Positions 1 to 9,094 of a stretch of 27,203 bases of DNA are shown here, piece after piece. Below the pieces are notes generated by a model. The model was not told the origin of the DNA. It worked only from the letters and a program-made list of their open reading frames with translations, and did not search any database. Position 1 is the stretch's first letter. The number at the start of each line of letters is the position of its first letter. The stretch lies in contig CAYUJE010000038.1 in the NCBI GenBank assembly GCA_964444865.1, positions 1 through 27,203 of the forward strand, given 5' to 3'. Source of the DNA: SXOA01 sp964444865 (GTDB taxonomy: Bacteria > Planctomycetota > Planctomycetia > Pirellulales > Pirellulaceae). Both the position numbers and the translations under genes were made by a program.

Positions 1-345
1 TTCTCTTCGTCTTCTCTCTCCCGCCCTCGAATCGCAGATTGCTTCACTTGCTACCCTGTCTCAAACTCTCTCTCCCGGACCACTTTGCCTCCACGCGCAG
101 TTCCGCCATTTACTGTACGTAAGTTTATGTAATCCGATTGGCACATGCAAGCCCTCGGCACTCAGAATTCTGAAGATTTGTTTGCTTCTCGGCAAATGCT
201 ACCGATTCGCGTCGAATTGAGGCCATTTTATCTCGCAGCATCGCATTTCCCGTATGCCTGATGGTTGGATTTGATTCATGATGAACGACCGAATAATATG
301 GGTAACATGGAGATTCCGCGATTGACACCCTGGAAGTGACCAGCG
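1..345. other. Intergenic leader upstream of the KAP/NACHT pair
   Basis: No convincing gene is seen. Open frames on the minus strand here are short, have no recognisable motif, and one overlaps the KAP gene. The stretch is visibly more AT-rich than the coding DNA that follows, starts with a pyrimidine-rich segment, and contains one promoter-like site (listed separately). An in-frame TGA at 337-339 shows that the KAP reading frame cannot extend upstream. Confidence 0.6.
271..299 (+). promoter_or_regulatory. Candidate sigma-70-type promoter of the KAP/NACHT operon
   Basis: TTGATT at 271-276 and TAATAT at 294-299 are separated by 17 bases, the ideal spacing for a housekeeping promoter. Each box matches the consensus at four of six positions. 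Transcription would start near 306, leaving a leader of about 40 bases before the ATG at 346. Found by eye only. Confidence 0.42.
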
Positions 346-1707
346 ATGACGAGCCACTTGCCTCAAAATGACGCTCCTGCCTTGCAGGACACACTGGGGC
401 GTCAAGTCTTTATTGATCGGATTGCCAAGATCATCGAGGGATGTCAACCTCCGCAGGTCTTTGGCTTGCACGGTGACTGGGGCTCGGGAAAAACCAGCGC
501 CATGCATCAGTTGCAAAAGAAGCTGACCGGAGTTTGCCCTCACAATTCAGAGGACAAATCACCAAAACCCAGAACCGGAAAAGACTTGAAGTGCAAAGTC
601 GTTTGGTTCGAAGCCTGGCGCTATGAGAGCGAGCGAGCCCCCATCGTCGCGCTGCTTCACGAAATCCGGACGAACCTGGCGTTTTCCAAAAAAATCGTCA
701 ACCAATCTGGAAAGCTCTTTAGCGTGGCTCTCCGCTCGCTCCTGGATATCAAATCGGTCACCGAGAATCTGATCGGCGTCGGCGTGACCGGTTCGAGCAT
801 CCAAAAGCACGGAGAGCAGTGGGAAGACGATCATTTCGCCGTCGCGCTCCCCACGCACGTCATTCGCAACCAGCTTGACGACGCGATTAAACAGCTTATC
901 AAGCCCCAGGATCGCCTGGTCGTCCTGATTGACGATCTGGACCGCTGTGATCCCAAGACCGCCTATAAGCTTCTGGAAGGGATTAAAATCTATCTCAATC
1001 TGCCGAGCTGCGTGTTTGTCCTGGGGATGAATCAGCGGGTCATCGAGCGTTACATCGCCACGAATTTCAAGGAGGAAGGAGGGGATCCGATTTTCCGGGC
1101 GCGAGAGTATTTGGAGAAGATCTGCCAGGATCCCTGGCAACTCCCCCTCTTGAACGATCCCGGCGGTTATCTCGAAAAGTGCCTGGATGGGTTTCCTCTC
1201 GCCAAAGCCTTTGCCGCGATTGCCAAATCGAACGATTGCTTGCCGCGTAATCCTCGGAAGATCAAGTCCCTCGCCAACATTCTCCGCCGCTATGCGGACC
1301 ATCCGATGATTACCAGCCGCCCGGCGGGTAAGCCGCTCGATCAGCCGTATCGTGAAGAACACTGGGCCATGCTCTCCGCCTGCCTGTACCATTTCCATCC
1401 GGAGATTTATCAACGGATTCTCCACTGGCCCGATTTTCTGGCGGAGTTGGACCAATGGGCGCGAACGGGTGAGAGCGAGCACGACTTATTTGTCGGAGAG
1501 CGGGACAAGGAGGGAAACAGAAAAGACAGACTGAAGCGCCCGAAAAGACAAGACAAAAATGCCAATTCCCCCACGCCGGGGACTGCGCCGGCAATCTCCT
1601 CGTTTATCGATCCTGACCGAACCGATTCCTTCCTGCTACAATCCCTGTTGAAGGCGATTCCTGGCGGAATTACGACCAACGAGTTCGCCAACTACCGGAT
1701 TGAGTAG
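346..1707 (+). CDS. KAP family P-loop NTPase
   Basis: A 453-residue protein with the hallmarks of KAP NTPases, a STAND-like group that includes the phage-exclusion protein PifA of the F plasmid. Walker A is GDWGSGKTS (residues 43-51) close to the N terminus. Walker B is VVLIDDLD (192-199), followed by the KAP-typical DDLDRCDP. No clear transmembrane segment is visible, so it is probably a soluble member. The last ~75 residues are highly charged and basic, then Pro/Ser/Thr-rich, with no recognised domain. ATG 346 is the first possible start because TGA lies in frame at 337-339. It is followed after one sense codon by the NACHT gene, so the two are almost certainly co-transcribed. A role in defence is inferred from family and partner, not shown. 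Confidence 0.85.
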   Translation: MTSHLPQNDAPALQDTLGRQVFIDRIAKIIEGCQPPQVFGLHGDWGSGKTSAMHQLQKKLTGVCPHNSEDKSPKPRTGKDLKCKVVWFEAWRYESERAPIVALLHEIRTNLAFSKKIVNQSGKLFSVALRSLLDIKSVTENLIGVGVTGSSIQKHGEQWEDDHFAVALPTHVIRNQLDDAIKQLIKPQDRLVVLIDDLDRCDPKTAYKLLEGIKIYLNLPSCVFVLGMNQRVIERYIATNFKEEGGDPIFRAREYLEKICQDPWQLPLLNDPGGYLEKCLDGFPLAKAFAAIAKSNDCLPRNPRKIKSLANILRRYADHPMITSRPAGKPLDQPYREEHWAMLSACLYHFHPEIYQRILHWPDFLAELDQWARTGESEHDLFVGERDKEGNRKDRLKRPKRQDKNANSPTPGTAPAISSFIDPDRTDSFLLQSLLKAIPGGITTNEFANYRIE

Positions 1708-1710
1708 CCC

Positions 1711-4206
1711 GTGGCCAAGCGAACCAGTCAAAGATCGAGCCGTACCCCGCCGGAGCCGATTTCAGCCTCTGGCCCGCCTGACGACTTCATTTATCCTTTC
1801 CACAATTCGACGCTGTGTGAATATTACCGCCAGCTCTTCGATTGGCACGGCTACATCAAGTTCCTTAGCTTGCCGCATTTTCGCGAGAACCCCGACATCC
1901 CCATTTGGGACTTATTCGTCGAACCCTCGCTGTCGGCCGCGCACATTCGGGCCGACCGCTGGAAAGAGCAGGATGGCGAGCACACTTTTTCCGTCCTGGA
2001 TGCCCTGAAGAAACGGCGGCAACTCGTCATTCTTGGGGATCCTGGGTCGGGAAAATCGACGATTGTCAATTGGCTGATTTGGCAATTCACCCGCGTCGAG
2101 TCCAATCCCTTGGTCGAGGCTTTTGGGCGGCGAGTGCCGGTCCCGCTCATCGTCCGGGATCTCGGGATATCCTCGAAATGGACTTGGGCCGATCTTCTGG
2201 AAAAGTTCTTCGAACGCCCCGCGTCCCAGCCGTTCGCTCGGGATCCCAAGCTCTTCGAGGATTTGCTCCGACGGGGGCAACTGATCTTTCTCCTCGATGG
2301 TATGGACGAATTGTCGAACGTCCACGTCCGTCAGCATCTGGCGAGTCTGGTCGTGGACGGAATCAAAGAATCTCCGAAGGCAATGTGGATCGCGACGTCC
2401 CGCCTGGTTGGTTACGACGAAGCACCCCTGGAATTCGATACGGGCGCATTTGTGAAAACTCCCCGGGAGCAGCGGGAGGCCTTTCTGGGGCCCGAGTTGG
2501 GGCGCGATAAGCTCACCGACAAGCTCATTGTGTCGTACCGGATCGAGACGGCCTATGTAGCCCCTTTCAGCGACCGGCAAGTTGCCCAGTATCTGGAGGC
2601 CTGGTTCCGCGTCCGCGATTCCGCCGGAGAGCAGGCCTCGGATAATGCCTCGCGCCTGGCCGCGGGGATCCGCAAAAATGAAAGCGTCGCCCGCCTGGCC
2701 CGCGTGCCGCAGTTTCTGGCCCTGATTGCCCTGATTTTTCGGATCTTGCGGGAACTCCCCCACGGCAAGGTCTTGCTCTACGACCGGATCACCGAAGCCT
2801 ATTTGGAATCCATCGACAAGTTCCGCAACTTGCAAGAACTTGACTATCCCTTGGCGCAAAAGAAACGCTGGCTGGCTTATATCGGGTTTCAGATGCAGTT
2901 GCAGCGGGACGTTCAGGATCGAAAGGGTAGGACTGTTGAGGAGCATGAAATCCTTGTCGAAGAAAAGACGATTGTCTCTTGGCTGGCGGAAGCGATGGGC
3001 CAATCGGACCAAGACCAGGATTTGCCGGAAAGGGAGTTGCGCGGCAGGGCGAAGGAGTATCTAAGTTTTCTCGCCCGCCGGAGCGGTTTGATTCTGCCTC
3101 GGGGTCAGGACAAACGGGGGGAACTGTATGCCTTCCAGCATCTCTCGTTCCAGGAGTACTTTGCAGCCGAATATTTGCGCTATCAAACGCTCCGTCCGGG
3201 GTGGCACGACGGGAAGCATGTGGAGGGAGCCGGGCCAAAGGATCTGGCCCGCTACGCCGGTAATCCCCAGTGGTGCGAGACTTTACTTTTTCTACTGGAA
3301 ATGTGCCACGAACTTCCCGAGCGAGGAGACGAACTGATCCAGATCCTTCAGCGTGTACCTAAAGAACTGAAGAAGGAATCGAAGAACGACGAGCAACCGC
3401 ACCGTGCCGCATCGCTCCTGAGTTTGCTCACCCAGGCCGCCGTGGACCCGTACGTCGGCTTGACGAAGGAGGGCCGCCGTAACCTGCTCCGGACCTGCTG
3501 GGAACAAGTTCTGGAAATGCAGGATAGTGATTTGGCCTTCTTATGGTCAAGTGGTGAAGCGGTTACTACTTTGGCGGAAGCGGGAGAGACTTCGCGTCGA
3601 ATTGGGACAGAGGTCTTGCGATCTCAGCGGCCTCAGCGAATGTCCCTCGCCGGCGCTAGTCTTGACACCCTGGCCTGGGTATTGCCTGTTTTCGGATCCT
3701 CGGGGGATGCAAGGCAGCTCATGCTCCAAGAATGCGTAGAATTGTCTGACCTGGAATTCCTCGGCAAGCTCTCGAATTTGCAATACCTTAGTCTGTCCGG
3801 CTGCACCGGGTTGACCGAGGTCGGGGCGCTCGGCAAGCTTTCGAATTTGGAAACCCTTGATCTGTCCGGCTGCACCGGGTTGACCGAGGTCGGGGCGCTC
3901 GGCAAGCTCTCGAATTTGCAAGGACTTTATCTGTTCGGCTGCACCCGGTTGACCGAGGTCGGGGCGCTCGGCAAGCTCTCGAATTTGCAATACCTTAGTC
4001 TGTCCGGCTGCACCGGGTTGACCGAGGTCGGGGCGCTCGGCAAGCTTTCGAATTTGGAAACCCTTGATCTGTCCGGCTGCACCGGGTTGACCGAGGTCGG
4101 GGCGCTCGGCAAGCTCTCGAATTTGCAATACCTATATCTGTCCGGCTGCACCGGGTTGACCGATCTCAGTCCCGTTGAGCACGTCAAGAAACTAGTTAGA
4201 CCTTGA
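1711..4206 (+). CDS. NACHT-domain NTPase with C-terminal leucine-rich-like repeats
   Basis: An 831-residue STAND NTPase. Walker A is GDPGSGKST (109-117) and Walker B LIFLLDGMDE (191-200), with the small/acidic pattern typical of NACHT. FQHLSFQEYFA (475-485) is the signature seen near the C-terminal end of many bacterial NACHT modules. Residues 687-824 form six 23-residue leucine-rich-like repeats (LSGCTGLTEVGALGK type), suited to ligand sensing. The ~100 residues before the NACHT contain no recognisable effector domain, so any toxic activity must come from elsewhere, possibly the KAP partner. The start is GTG 1711, in the same frame as KAP and directly after its TAG plus one codon. No Shine-Dalgarno is visible and no good later start was found, so coupled translation is likely. 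Bacterial NACHT proteins are known anti-phage factors; that role is inferred here. Confidence 0.85.
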   Translation: MAKRTSQRSSRTPPEPISASGPPDDFIYPFHNSTLCEYYRQLFDWHGYIKFLSLPHFRENPDIPIWDLFVEPSLSAAHIRADRWKEQDGEHTFSVLDALKKRRQLVILGDPGSGKSTIVNWLIWQFTRVESNPLVEAFGRRVPVPLIVRDLGISSKWTWADLLEKFFERPASQPFARDPKLFEDLLRRGQLIFLLDGMDELSNVHVRQHLASLVVDGIKESPKAMWIATSRLVGYDEAPLEFDTGAFVKTPREQREAFLGPELGRDKLTDKLIVSYRIETAYVAPFSDRQVAQYLEAWFRVRDSAGEQASDNASRLAAGIRKNESVARLARVPQFLALIALIFRILRELPHGKVLLYDRITEAYLESIDKFRNLQELDYPLAQKKRWLAYIGFQMQLQRDVQDRKGRTVEEHEILVEEKTIVSWLAEAMGQSDQDQDLPERELRGRAKEYLSFLARRSGLILPRGQDKRGELYAFQHLSFQEYFAAEYLRYQTLRPGWHDGKHVEGAGPKDLARYAGNPQWCETLLFLLEMCHELPERGDELIQILQRVPKELKKESKNDEQPHRAASLLSLLTQAAVDPYVGLTKEGRRNLLRTCWEQVLEMQDSDLAFLWSSGEAVTTLAEAGETSRRIGTEVLRSQRPQRMSLAGASLDTLAWVLPVFGSSGDARQLMLQECVELSDLEFLGKLSNLQYLSLSGCTGLTEVGALGKLSNLETLDLSGCTGLTEVGALGKLSNLQGLYLFGCTRLTEVGALGKLSNLQYLSLSGCTGLTEVGALGKLSNLETLDLSGCTGLTEVGALGKLSNLQYLYLSGCTGLTDLSPVEHVKKLVRP
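3769..4182 (+). repeat. Six tandem 69-bp repeats encoding leucine-rich-like units
   Basis: Units begin at 3769, 3838, 3907, 3976, 4045 and 4114, each exactly 69 bases (23 codons). Units 1 and 4 are identical, as are units 2 and 5, so 3769-3906 equals 3976-4113 over 138 bases. Units 3 and 6 differ but share the TATCTG variant. The array is therefore best read as a 207-base three-unit block duplicated once. The unit length keeps all frames open, which creates spurious antisense ORFs. Confidence 0.95.
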
Positions 4207-4343
4207 AATCTGCTACGCTCCCCCAACGGAAGAGCGCCAAGGATTGCCGGCCCTAATCTTGATTGATCTTCTGCGGATAAAAATGGCTGAAGATTCTCCC
4301 GCTGCTTAGGGGTGATAGGGCAATAGAAGCTCGTGGTCTGCTG

Positions 4344-6614
4344 CTACACCAAGCCCCACTTCTTTCGCAGGAACCATTCGACGGTGAGCAGACCGGTGAG
4401 GAGCAAGAACAATGGCCAGGCATCCTCTGGGGTGCTGCCGAGCTTCCATTTGGTTTGCCGTTCTTCGAAATCGGGCGGTTTAGCCGCGAGTTCATCCAGG
4501 AGAGCGGAAAACTGCTCGGGTTGAACGAGTTTGCCGCCATCTTGCTTGGTCCAGGCGGCGAGCGAGGCGAGCTGATCGGGATCGGCGGCAGGGTTGGAAA
4601 GCTCCACGTCCCGGTCGAAGACCATGAATTCGGCCCGGGCCTTCCCCAGCGGCTTGCCGGCGGCGCTAGCAACGGTTTCCACGCTGTAGTCGCCGGGTTC
4701 GGTTACCTCCAAGGAGCCGGTGTAATTGCCGTCCTTGTCGCGCGTGAGCCTCAGGGGTTGCTGCTTTTTATTCGGCAATTCGATGGTCGTTTCGACGGAT
4801 GCTCCCGCGACGACGTCTCCTGAACTCGTGCGGGCACCGGTGGTGATGATGACGCGGCTGCCGGGGTTGAAGCGCCGCTGATCGAGCTTGATCCAAACGT
4901 CGTCCTTGTTCAAATCGTCCCGTTTCACCAGCCACAGAATCACCTGCCGCCAGAACCGCTTGTGCTCCTTTTCAAAATCGTGCATCGGCCAGAGGTAAGT
5001 CGATTCTCCCGCAAAGGCGAGCACTCTTCCGCTGCCGAATTCGCCCGAGACGAGGAGTGGCTCTTGCTTGGGAGTTGCCAATAGAATACGAACCCCTGGG
5101 TCTTCTTTCACATCCTTGAATTTATGCGCCCATTTGAGCGGCGGCAGTTTTTTCCAGATCGCCGCATTTTCGGCGTCGGGGGCGAGGCGCGTGAGCGGGT
5201 GCGTACCGACAAGCACCATGGGCAACGGACCATTCAAGAAGAAGCGGTCTTTGCCGGCTCCCAGATTCGGCTTCCCTTCGAGCTCGTCGAACTCAATCGG
5301 CAAGGCCGCCCCGAGCGGCGTATCCTGAAAATGGCCGAATCCAAAGCTACCGGTTTCTCCCCCGAGCATCAGCAGCCCCTTTCCCGCGGCGACCTGGTCC
5401 GCGAGCAGTTGCAGGCTCGCGGGCGTGAGCAGCCTGGCATCGAGGTCGCGCAGTATGAACGCGTCGTAACGCCCCTTGCGGACTTCGTCGGTGATATCCA
5501 CCGCCTGGCGAGTGCGGCGATCGATGATGCGGTCATCGAGTTCAATATCCGGCGAAGCATTGAGCGAGGCCCGTAAAAATCGCTGCTCGTGCCACTTTTC
5601 GCCGTCGAGATAGAGGACGCGCAGGCCCCCTTCCAGCACGGTTAAATAGGCGGATAGCTCGTTGTTTTTGGCAACTAATTCTCCCCGTTGCGCTTCGGCT
5701 TTGAGGTAAAGCCGATAATGACCCGGCTGCTGGGGGGTGAAGGCGAAGGAGACCTCTACCTGGCGGCCATCTTCGTCCGCTCGAATGCTCTTCTTCCCGA
5801 GAGTCTGTTTCTTTCCCTGAGAATCGACCAGTTCCAACTCCACAGGAATGTCCTTCTTGACATAGCCGCGTATCCGAACGAGTCCTTTCACCAGCAATTC
5901 ATTTTTGACGAAGACGGTGTATTGTTCGTCGAGACGTTCCACCGCCACATCGCGGGCGGAAGCGGCATCGGCAGCGGGGCCAAAGGGGACCGTGAACAGC
6001 GGGGCGGCGAAGTCGTCCCGCAGTTTGCGGCCCGCTTCCTGAACTTCCACTTGCGGGGCATAGGCGGTGTGCCGTCCATCTCCCATCAAAATGACACCGG
6101 CCAGGCGGCGGCCCTGCTCGGCGCGAACGGCGTCGTAGAGTGGTGTGCCATAGTCGGTGGACATTCCCGTTGGTGCATCCGGAATTTTGAATTTGCCGGC
6201 CGACTGCTCCAACGGGTGGAGCTGGGAATCGAAGGCGTACACCTTCACGTCGTAGTTCGCGGCCAGAGCCCCAAACTTCGGCTGAGACTTGTCCAAGAGC
6301 TCCTTTTGAACCTGCCAGCGGCTTGTTTCGAGGCTGCTGCCGCCACTGGGAAGCTGCATGGAGCGGCTGATATCAAACAGGAGCAGCAGCACGCTGGTCC
6401 GTTTGCTCTTTACCGTGGTGATTTTCGTCGGCTGCAACAGCGCCAGCAGCACCAGCAAAATGACCAGCACACGCAGTCCCACCAGCACGCCCCTGCGCGC
6501 CGGTGTGAGGTATCCAAAACGTGGGCCGAAGAATAACAGCGCCGACAGCCCCAGCACAATCAGCGTCACCGCCGTGTAGCTGCCAAAAACGGGCTCGGTG
6601 CCGAAGGAAGACAT
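4344..6614 (-). CDS. VWA-domain membrane protein with glutamine-amidotransferase-like region
   Basis: A 756-residue predicted membrane protein. Two hydrophobic helices lie near residues 13-30 and 44-62, followed at once by a von Willebrand A domain starting with an intact metal-binding motif DISRS (81-85). Middle repeats look like beta-sandwich segments. Around residues 330-450 is a segment resembling the class I glutamine amidotransferase-like fold found in such planctomycete proteins (YDAFILRDLDA, then LMLGGETGSFG). A last helix closes the protein (WPLFLLLTGLL), leaving a short basic tail. ATG 6614 lies 11 bases beyond the stop of the BatA-like gene, so they are probably one operon. Related gene pairs usually accompany MoxR AAA ATPases in envelope or stress functions; none is present in this window. 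The exact role is unknown. Confidence 0.75.
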   Translation of the reverse strand: MSSFGTEPVFGSYTAVTLIVLGLSALLFFGPRFGYLTPARRGVLVGLRVLVILLVLLALLQPTKITTVKSKRTSVLLLLFDISRSMQLPSGGSSLETSRWQVQKELLDKSQPKFGALAANYDVKVYAFDSQLHPLEQSAGKFKIPDAPTGMSTDYGTPLYDAVRAEQGRRLAGVILMGDGRHTAYAPQVEVQEAGRKLRDDFAAPLFTVPFGPAADAASARDVAVERLDEQYTVFVKNELLVKGLVRIRGYVKKDIPVELELVDSQGKKQTLGKKSIRADEDGRQVEVSFAFTPQQPGHYRLYLKAEAQRGELVAKNNELSAYLTVLEGGLRVLYLDGEKWHEQRFLRASLNASPDIELDDRIIDRRTRQAVDITDEVRKGRYDAFILRDLDARLLTPASLQLLADQVAAGKGLLMLGGETGSFGFGHFQDTPLGAALPIEFDELEGKPNLGAGKDRFFLNGPLPMVLVGTHPLTRLAPDAENAAIWKKLPPLKWAHKFKDVKEDPGVRILLATPKQEPLLVSGEFGSGRVLAFAGESTYLWPMHDFEKEHKRFWRQVILWLVKRDDLNKDDVWIKLDQRRFNPGSRVIITTGARTSSGDVVAGASVETTIELPNKKQQPLRLTRDKDGNYTGSLEVTEPGDYSVETVASAAGKPLGKARAEFMVFDRDVELSNPAADPDQLASLAAWTKQDGGKLVQPEQFSALLDELAAKPPDFEERQTKWKLGSTPEDAWPLFLLLTGLLTVEWFLRKKWGLV

Positions 6615-6713
6615 GGGAATCGGGGCTAGGGGCTGGGGACTCGGGGAGCGGAGGTAGGTGAAACGCGGATGGTATTGCCCGAACCTCGAGTCCCAAGGCC
6701 CGAATCCCGCTCC
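6615..6713. repeat. Imperfect G-rich inverted repeat between and within the BatA/VWA genes
   Basis: The left arm (6615-6645) is made of GGG-rich steps such as GGGGACTCGGGG. The right arm (6678-6713) is its imperfect reverse complement, containing CCTCGAGTCCC and CCCGAATCCC. The element encodes the last ~28 residues of the BatA-like protein, which are low-complexity (Gly/Ser/Arg/Pro), and supplies its TAG stop at 6626-6628. It looks like a mobile palindromic element that replaced the original gene end. Confidence 0.6.
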
Positions 6714-9052
6714 TCTTTATAGAACCTGTTCGCCAGTACTTGTTCCAGTCCCAAAACCAACGCCAAGAGCGTGATGAGGAGCGGATAGAATTCGCTGCCG
6801 ATGCGGTCGGTGCCGACGGCCCGGTTAATTTCTTCGCGGCTGCGGGCAAATTGAAAACGGTCTTTGCCGAGAAGGTCTTCCAGCTTTTCTCTCGGCAGCC
6901 GCGTGAGGTCGCCGAGATCGGCCGGTAAGTTCACCGCAAAGCCGCGGACCAGGGGACCGCCGCGCTGTCCGCGGAGACGATAGGCACCCGGATTATCGGT
7001 AAAGCGGACCGTCAACCGCTCATCGCGTGCCAGCACATCCACGGGCTCATCGAGAGGAGTGAAGAGCTGATAGCGTTCCGGAAAGAATGCCGGGTCGTTC
7101 GCCAAGACAGCCGCCTCACCGGTGTGATAATTCAGCCGCATTTCGCCTGTTCCCACGAGGTAATTGAGCATCTCATTCCACAGCATGAATCCTGGCCAGG
7201 CGTTGCTGCCAAACCACAATTCGTTCCAACAAGGGCGACCTCGGGGCTGCAGCGGGTCGGTCAGCGGCGTGGTCATCACTAACACCCTACCGCGACCAAG
7301 GTTGTTCTCGACCAGAGCGGGCTTGTTGTTGCCAAAGGCAATGATGGTGCGGGCAGAGGGTGCCAGGTCGTCAAGATTCCAGTGGTAGTAGATGGGAAAA
7401 TCATTCCAAGGAACGTTGGCTTCGATCTCACGAAATGGAGCGAGCACGGGATGGTCGTACGACGCAGGTGCGAGATACAAATCCCCGCCACTTCGCGTCT
7501 GCAGTGTCATCTTTCCCCCGAGCACACGCCGAGCCACATCGTCCTGAAAAGAAACCACGGGTTTGGCGTTATGACCGAGCAGAATGGCAAGTCCGTTCCC
7601 CTTTTCGGCATACGCGGCGAGCTTGTCCCAGGCTTCGGCAGACAGGGGCAACGGATCCATCAGGCAGACTGCGCGGTAACTGCTTAGATCGCGATTGACG
7701 AGTTCCTCCTGCGGCAGAACCGAGATGCTGAAGACGGCTTTACGCAGCTCTGGTTTCACTTCGAGCGCACGTTCGTGCGAACTGGTCTTGACGCCCGTAG
7801 GGGCCACAATCAGCACAGGCCAATCCGGCTGAACTTCGATCGCGAAGTGCCGCACGTCATCGAGGGCGAGACCATCCTCACCCACCAGTCGGACCGTTCC
7901 TTGGGTCGAACCACTAGGGAGCTTTTTGAGCACGAATTTCACTTGTTGCGCCCCGCCCGGCTCCAGTTGCACTGTCTCTCGCCCTCGAATTTGCGCGGTG
8001 GGCAGGACCACATTGCCATCGCGGATGATCGGAAGCGTGGGGTCCGGCTGTTCGAGCAGCAGCTCGACGGTCTTGCTGCCGCCGACGCCGGCAGAGCGGA
8101 CTTGCGTCTCGATGACCAGTTGTCCCTCGGGTGGCAGAATTTGGCTGGAAAGCTGCAAGTCCCCCAGAGAAAAATTCTTGGGCCGTTCGCTCCCCACGTC
8201 GATGACGTATAACTGCACGCGAGGATGATCCGTCAGAGTCTTCTGAATTTCAGCGGGTTGGTTGGTTTTCCAAGCCGCTTCCGTCAGATCGGAAAGGACA
8301 TAGATTTCCTTGCGGGCTTCTTGCTTTTGCTCGGCCAATTGCACCGCAGCGGCGAGGATTTCCACGAGTGGGCGGGGAGTTCCCGTAATCCGCAATCGTT
8401 CGATGGCTTTCTCGGCAGCGGTCCGGTCGATGGCAAAACTGGCCGCGCCGGGGCGAGAGTCCACCACGGCCACTTCGCTGTCGGCCGGCAACTGCTTGAT
8501 GAGCCACGCCGCCGTCTCTTGCGCCACCTCTAAGCGTCGTTTGTTTTCCTGCCGAAACTCCATTCGGGGGGACGTATCAATGACGATGACCGCAGCTACC
8601 GGTGCTTCCTGATCCCCCAGCACCGGCTTGCCTCCCAGAATGGCCCGAATGCCAGTCCATAGAATGACCGCTCCCAGCAGCGCGGCGAGCAAGCCGAGGC
8701 CGCCTACGAGATAGCGTGACAATTTGCGGACCACCGCCACGAACAGAAACAGCAGCACCGCGGTGAAAGTCAGCCCCATCGCCCCCAGTGCCAGATAATT
8801 ACCCCACAGGGCCGAAGCCACGCTGGGCCGCGCCAGAGCCAGCGCGGGAAGGATAACTGCCGCGCAGCGCAGTAACAGCAGCAGCAAATGCCGCAGCCGC
8901 AGCCGACGGGTGTTGGAATCTCGCCGCTCTTTGACGAATCGAAGAGCCGGAAACACCAGGTGTTTCGGCTTTTGCCGCATGATGAGATGCAGCACCACGG
9001 GGATTGCAAAAAGGGCTCCCCCCAGGAGCAGCGACACGTTCAGAAAGGCCAT
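6626..9052 (-). CDS. BatA-like VWA-domain membrane protein
   Basis: An 808-residue protein whose N terminus is a textbook BatA domain (aerotolerance-type): a first helix, then LHLIMRQKP and FPALRFVKER, then RLRHLLLLLLRC and a second helix ending ALARP. Further helices span roughly residues 85-140. A von Willebrand A-like region follows from residue 152 (VIVIDTSPRM); the metal motif is degenerate, with Arg where the second Ser of DxSxS should be. A large periplasmic part follows, and a last helix near residue 765 (LLITLLALVLG). The final ~28 residues are encoded by a palindromic repeat and are probably not functional sequence. Upstream by 42 bases on the same strand is the WecG-type glycosyltransferase; downstream is the VWA/amidotransferase-like partner. 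Probable envelope complex; function not established. Confidence 0.82.
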   Translation of the reverse strand: MAFLNVSLLLGGALFAIPVVLHLIMRQKPKHLVFPALRFVKERRDSNTRRLRLRHLLLLLLRCAAVILPALALARPSVASALWGNYLALGAMGLTFTAVLLFLFVAVVRKLSRYLVGGLGLLAALLGAVILWTGIRAILGGKPVLGDQEAPVAAVIVIDTSPRMEFRQENKRRLEVAQETAAWLIKQLPADSEVAVVDSRPGAASFAIDRTAAEKAIERLRITGTPRPLVEILAAAVQLAEQKQEARKEIYVLSDLTEAAWKTNQPAEIQKTLTDHPRVQLYVIDVGSERPKNFSLGDLQLSSQILPPEGQLVIETQVRSAGVGGSKTVELLLEQPDPTLPIIRDGNVVLPTAQIRGRETVQLEPGGAQQVKFVLKKLPSGSTQGTVRLVGEDGLALDDVRHFAIEVQPDWPVLIVAPTGVKTSSHERALEVKPELRKAVFSISVLPQEELVNRDLSSYRAVCLMDPLPLSAEAWDKLAAYAEKGNGLAILLGHNAKPVVSFQDDVARRVLGGKMTLQTRSGGDLYLAPASYDHPVLAPFREIEANVPWNDFPIYYHWNLDDLAPSARTIIAFGNNKPALVENNLGRGRVLVMTTPLTDPLQPRGRPCWNELWFGSNAWPGFMLWNEMLNYLVGTGEMRLNYHTGEAAVLANDPAFFPERYQLFTPLDEPVDVLARDERLTVRFTDNPGAYRLRGQRGGPLVRGFAVNLPADLGDLTRLPREKLEDLLGKDRFQFARSREEINRAVGTDRIGSEFYPLLITLLALVLGLEQVLANRFYKEERDSGLGTRGSGNTIRVSPTSAPRVPSP

Positions 9053-9094
9053 ATCTTCGTTCTAGCAAACCGGCTGCGCGGCTGCTATGGGCGA

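Noticed and set aside
1912..3012. 366-residue minus-strand ORF opposite the NACHT domain
   Set aside because: The plus frame carries Walker A, Walker B and the NACHT C-terminal motif.
3769..4182. CRISPR-like array
   Set aside because: Repeats are directly adjacent without spacers and keep a coding frame, so they are protein repeats.
3547..4226. Long minus-strand ORFs with tandem repeats opposite the NACHT C terminus
   Set aside because: They exist because the 69-base unit is a multiple of three and lacks stops in several frames. The plus-strand frame has the NACHT domain attached and LRR-like spacing.
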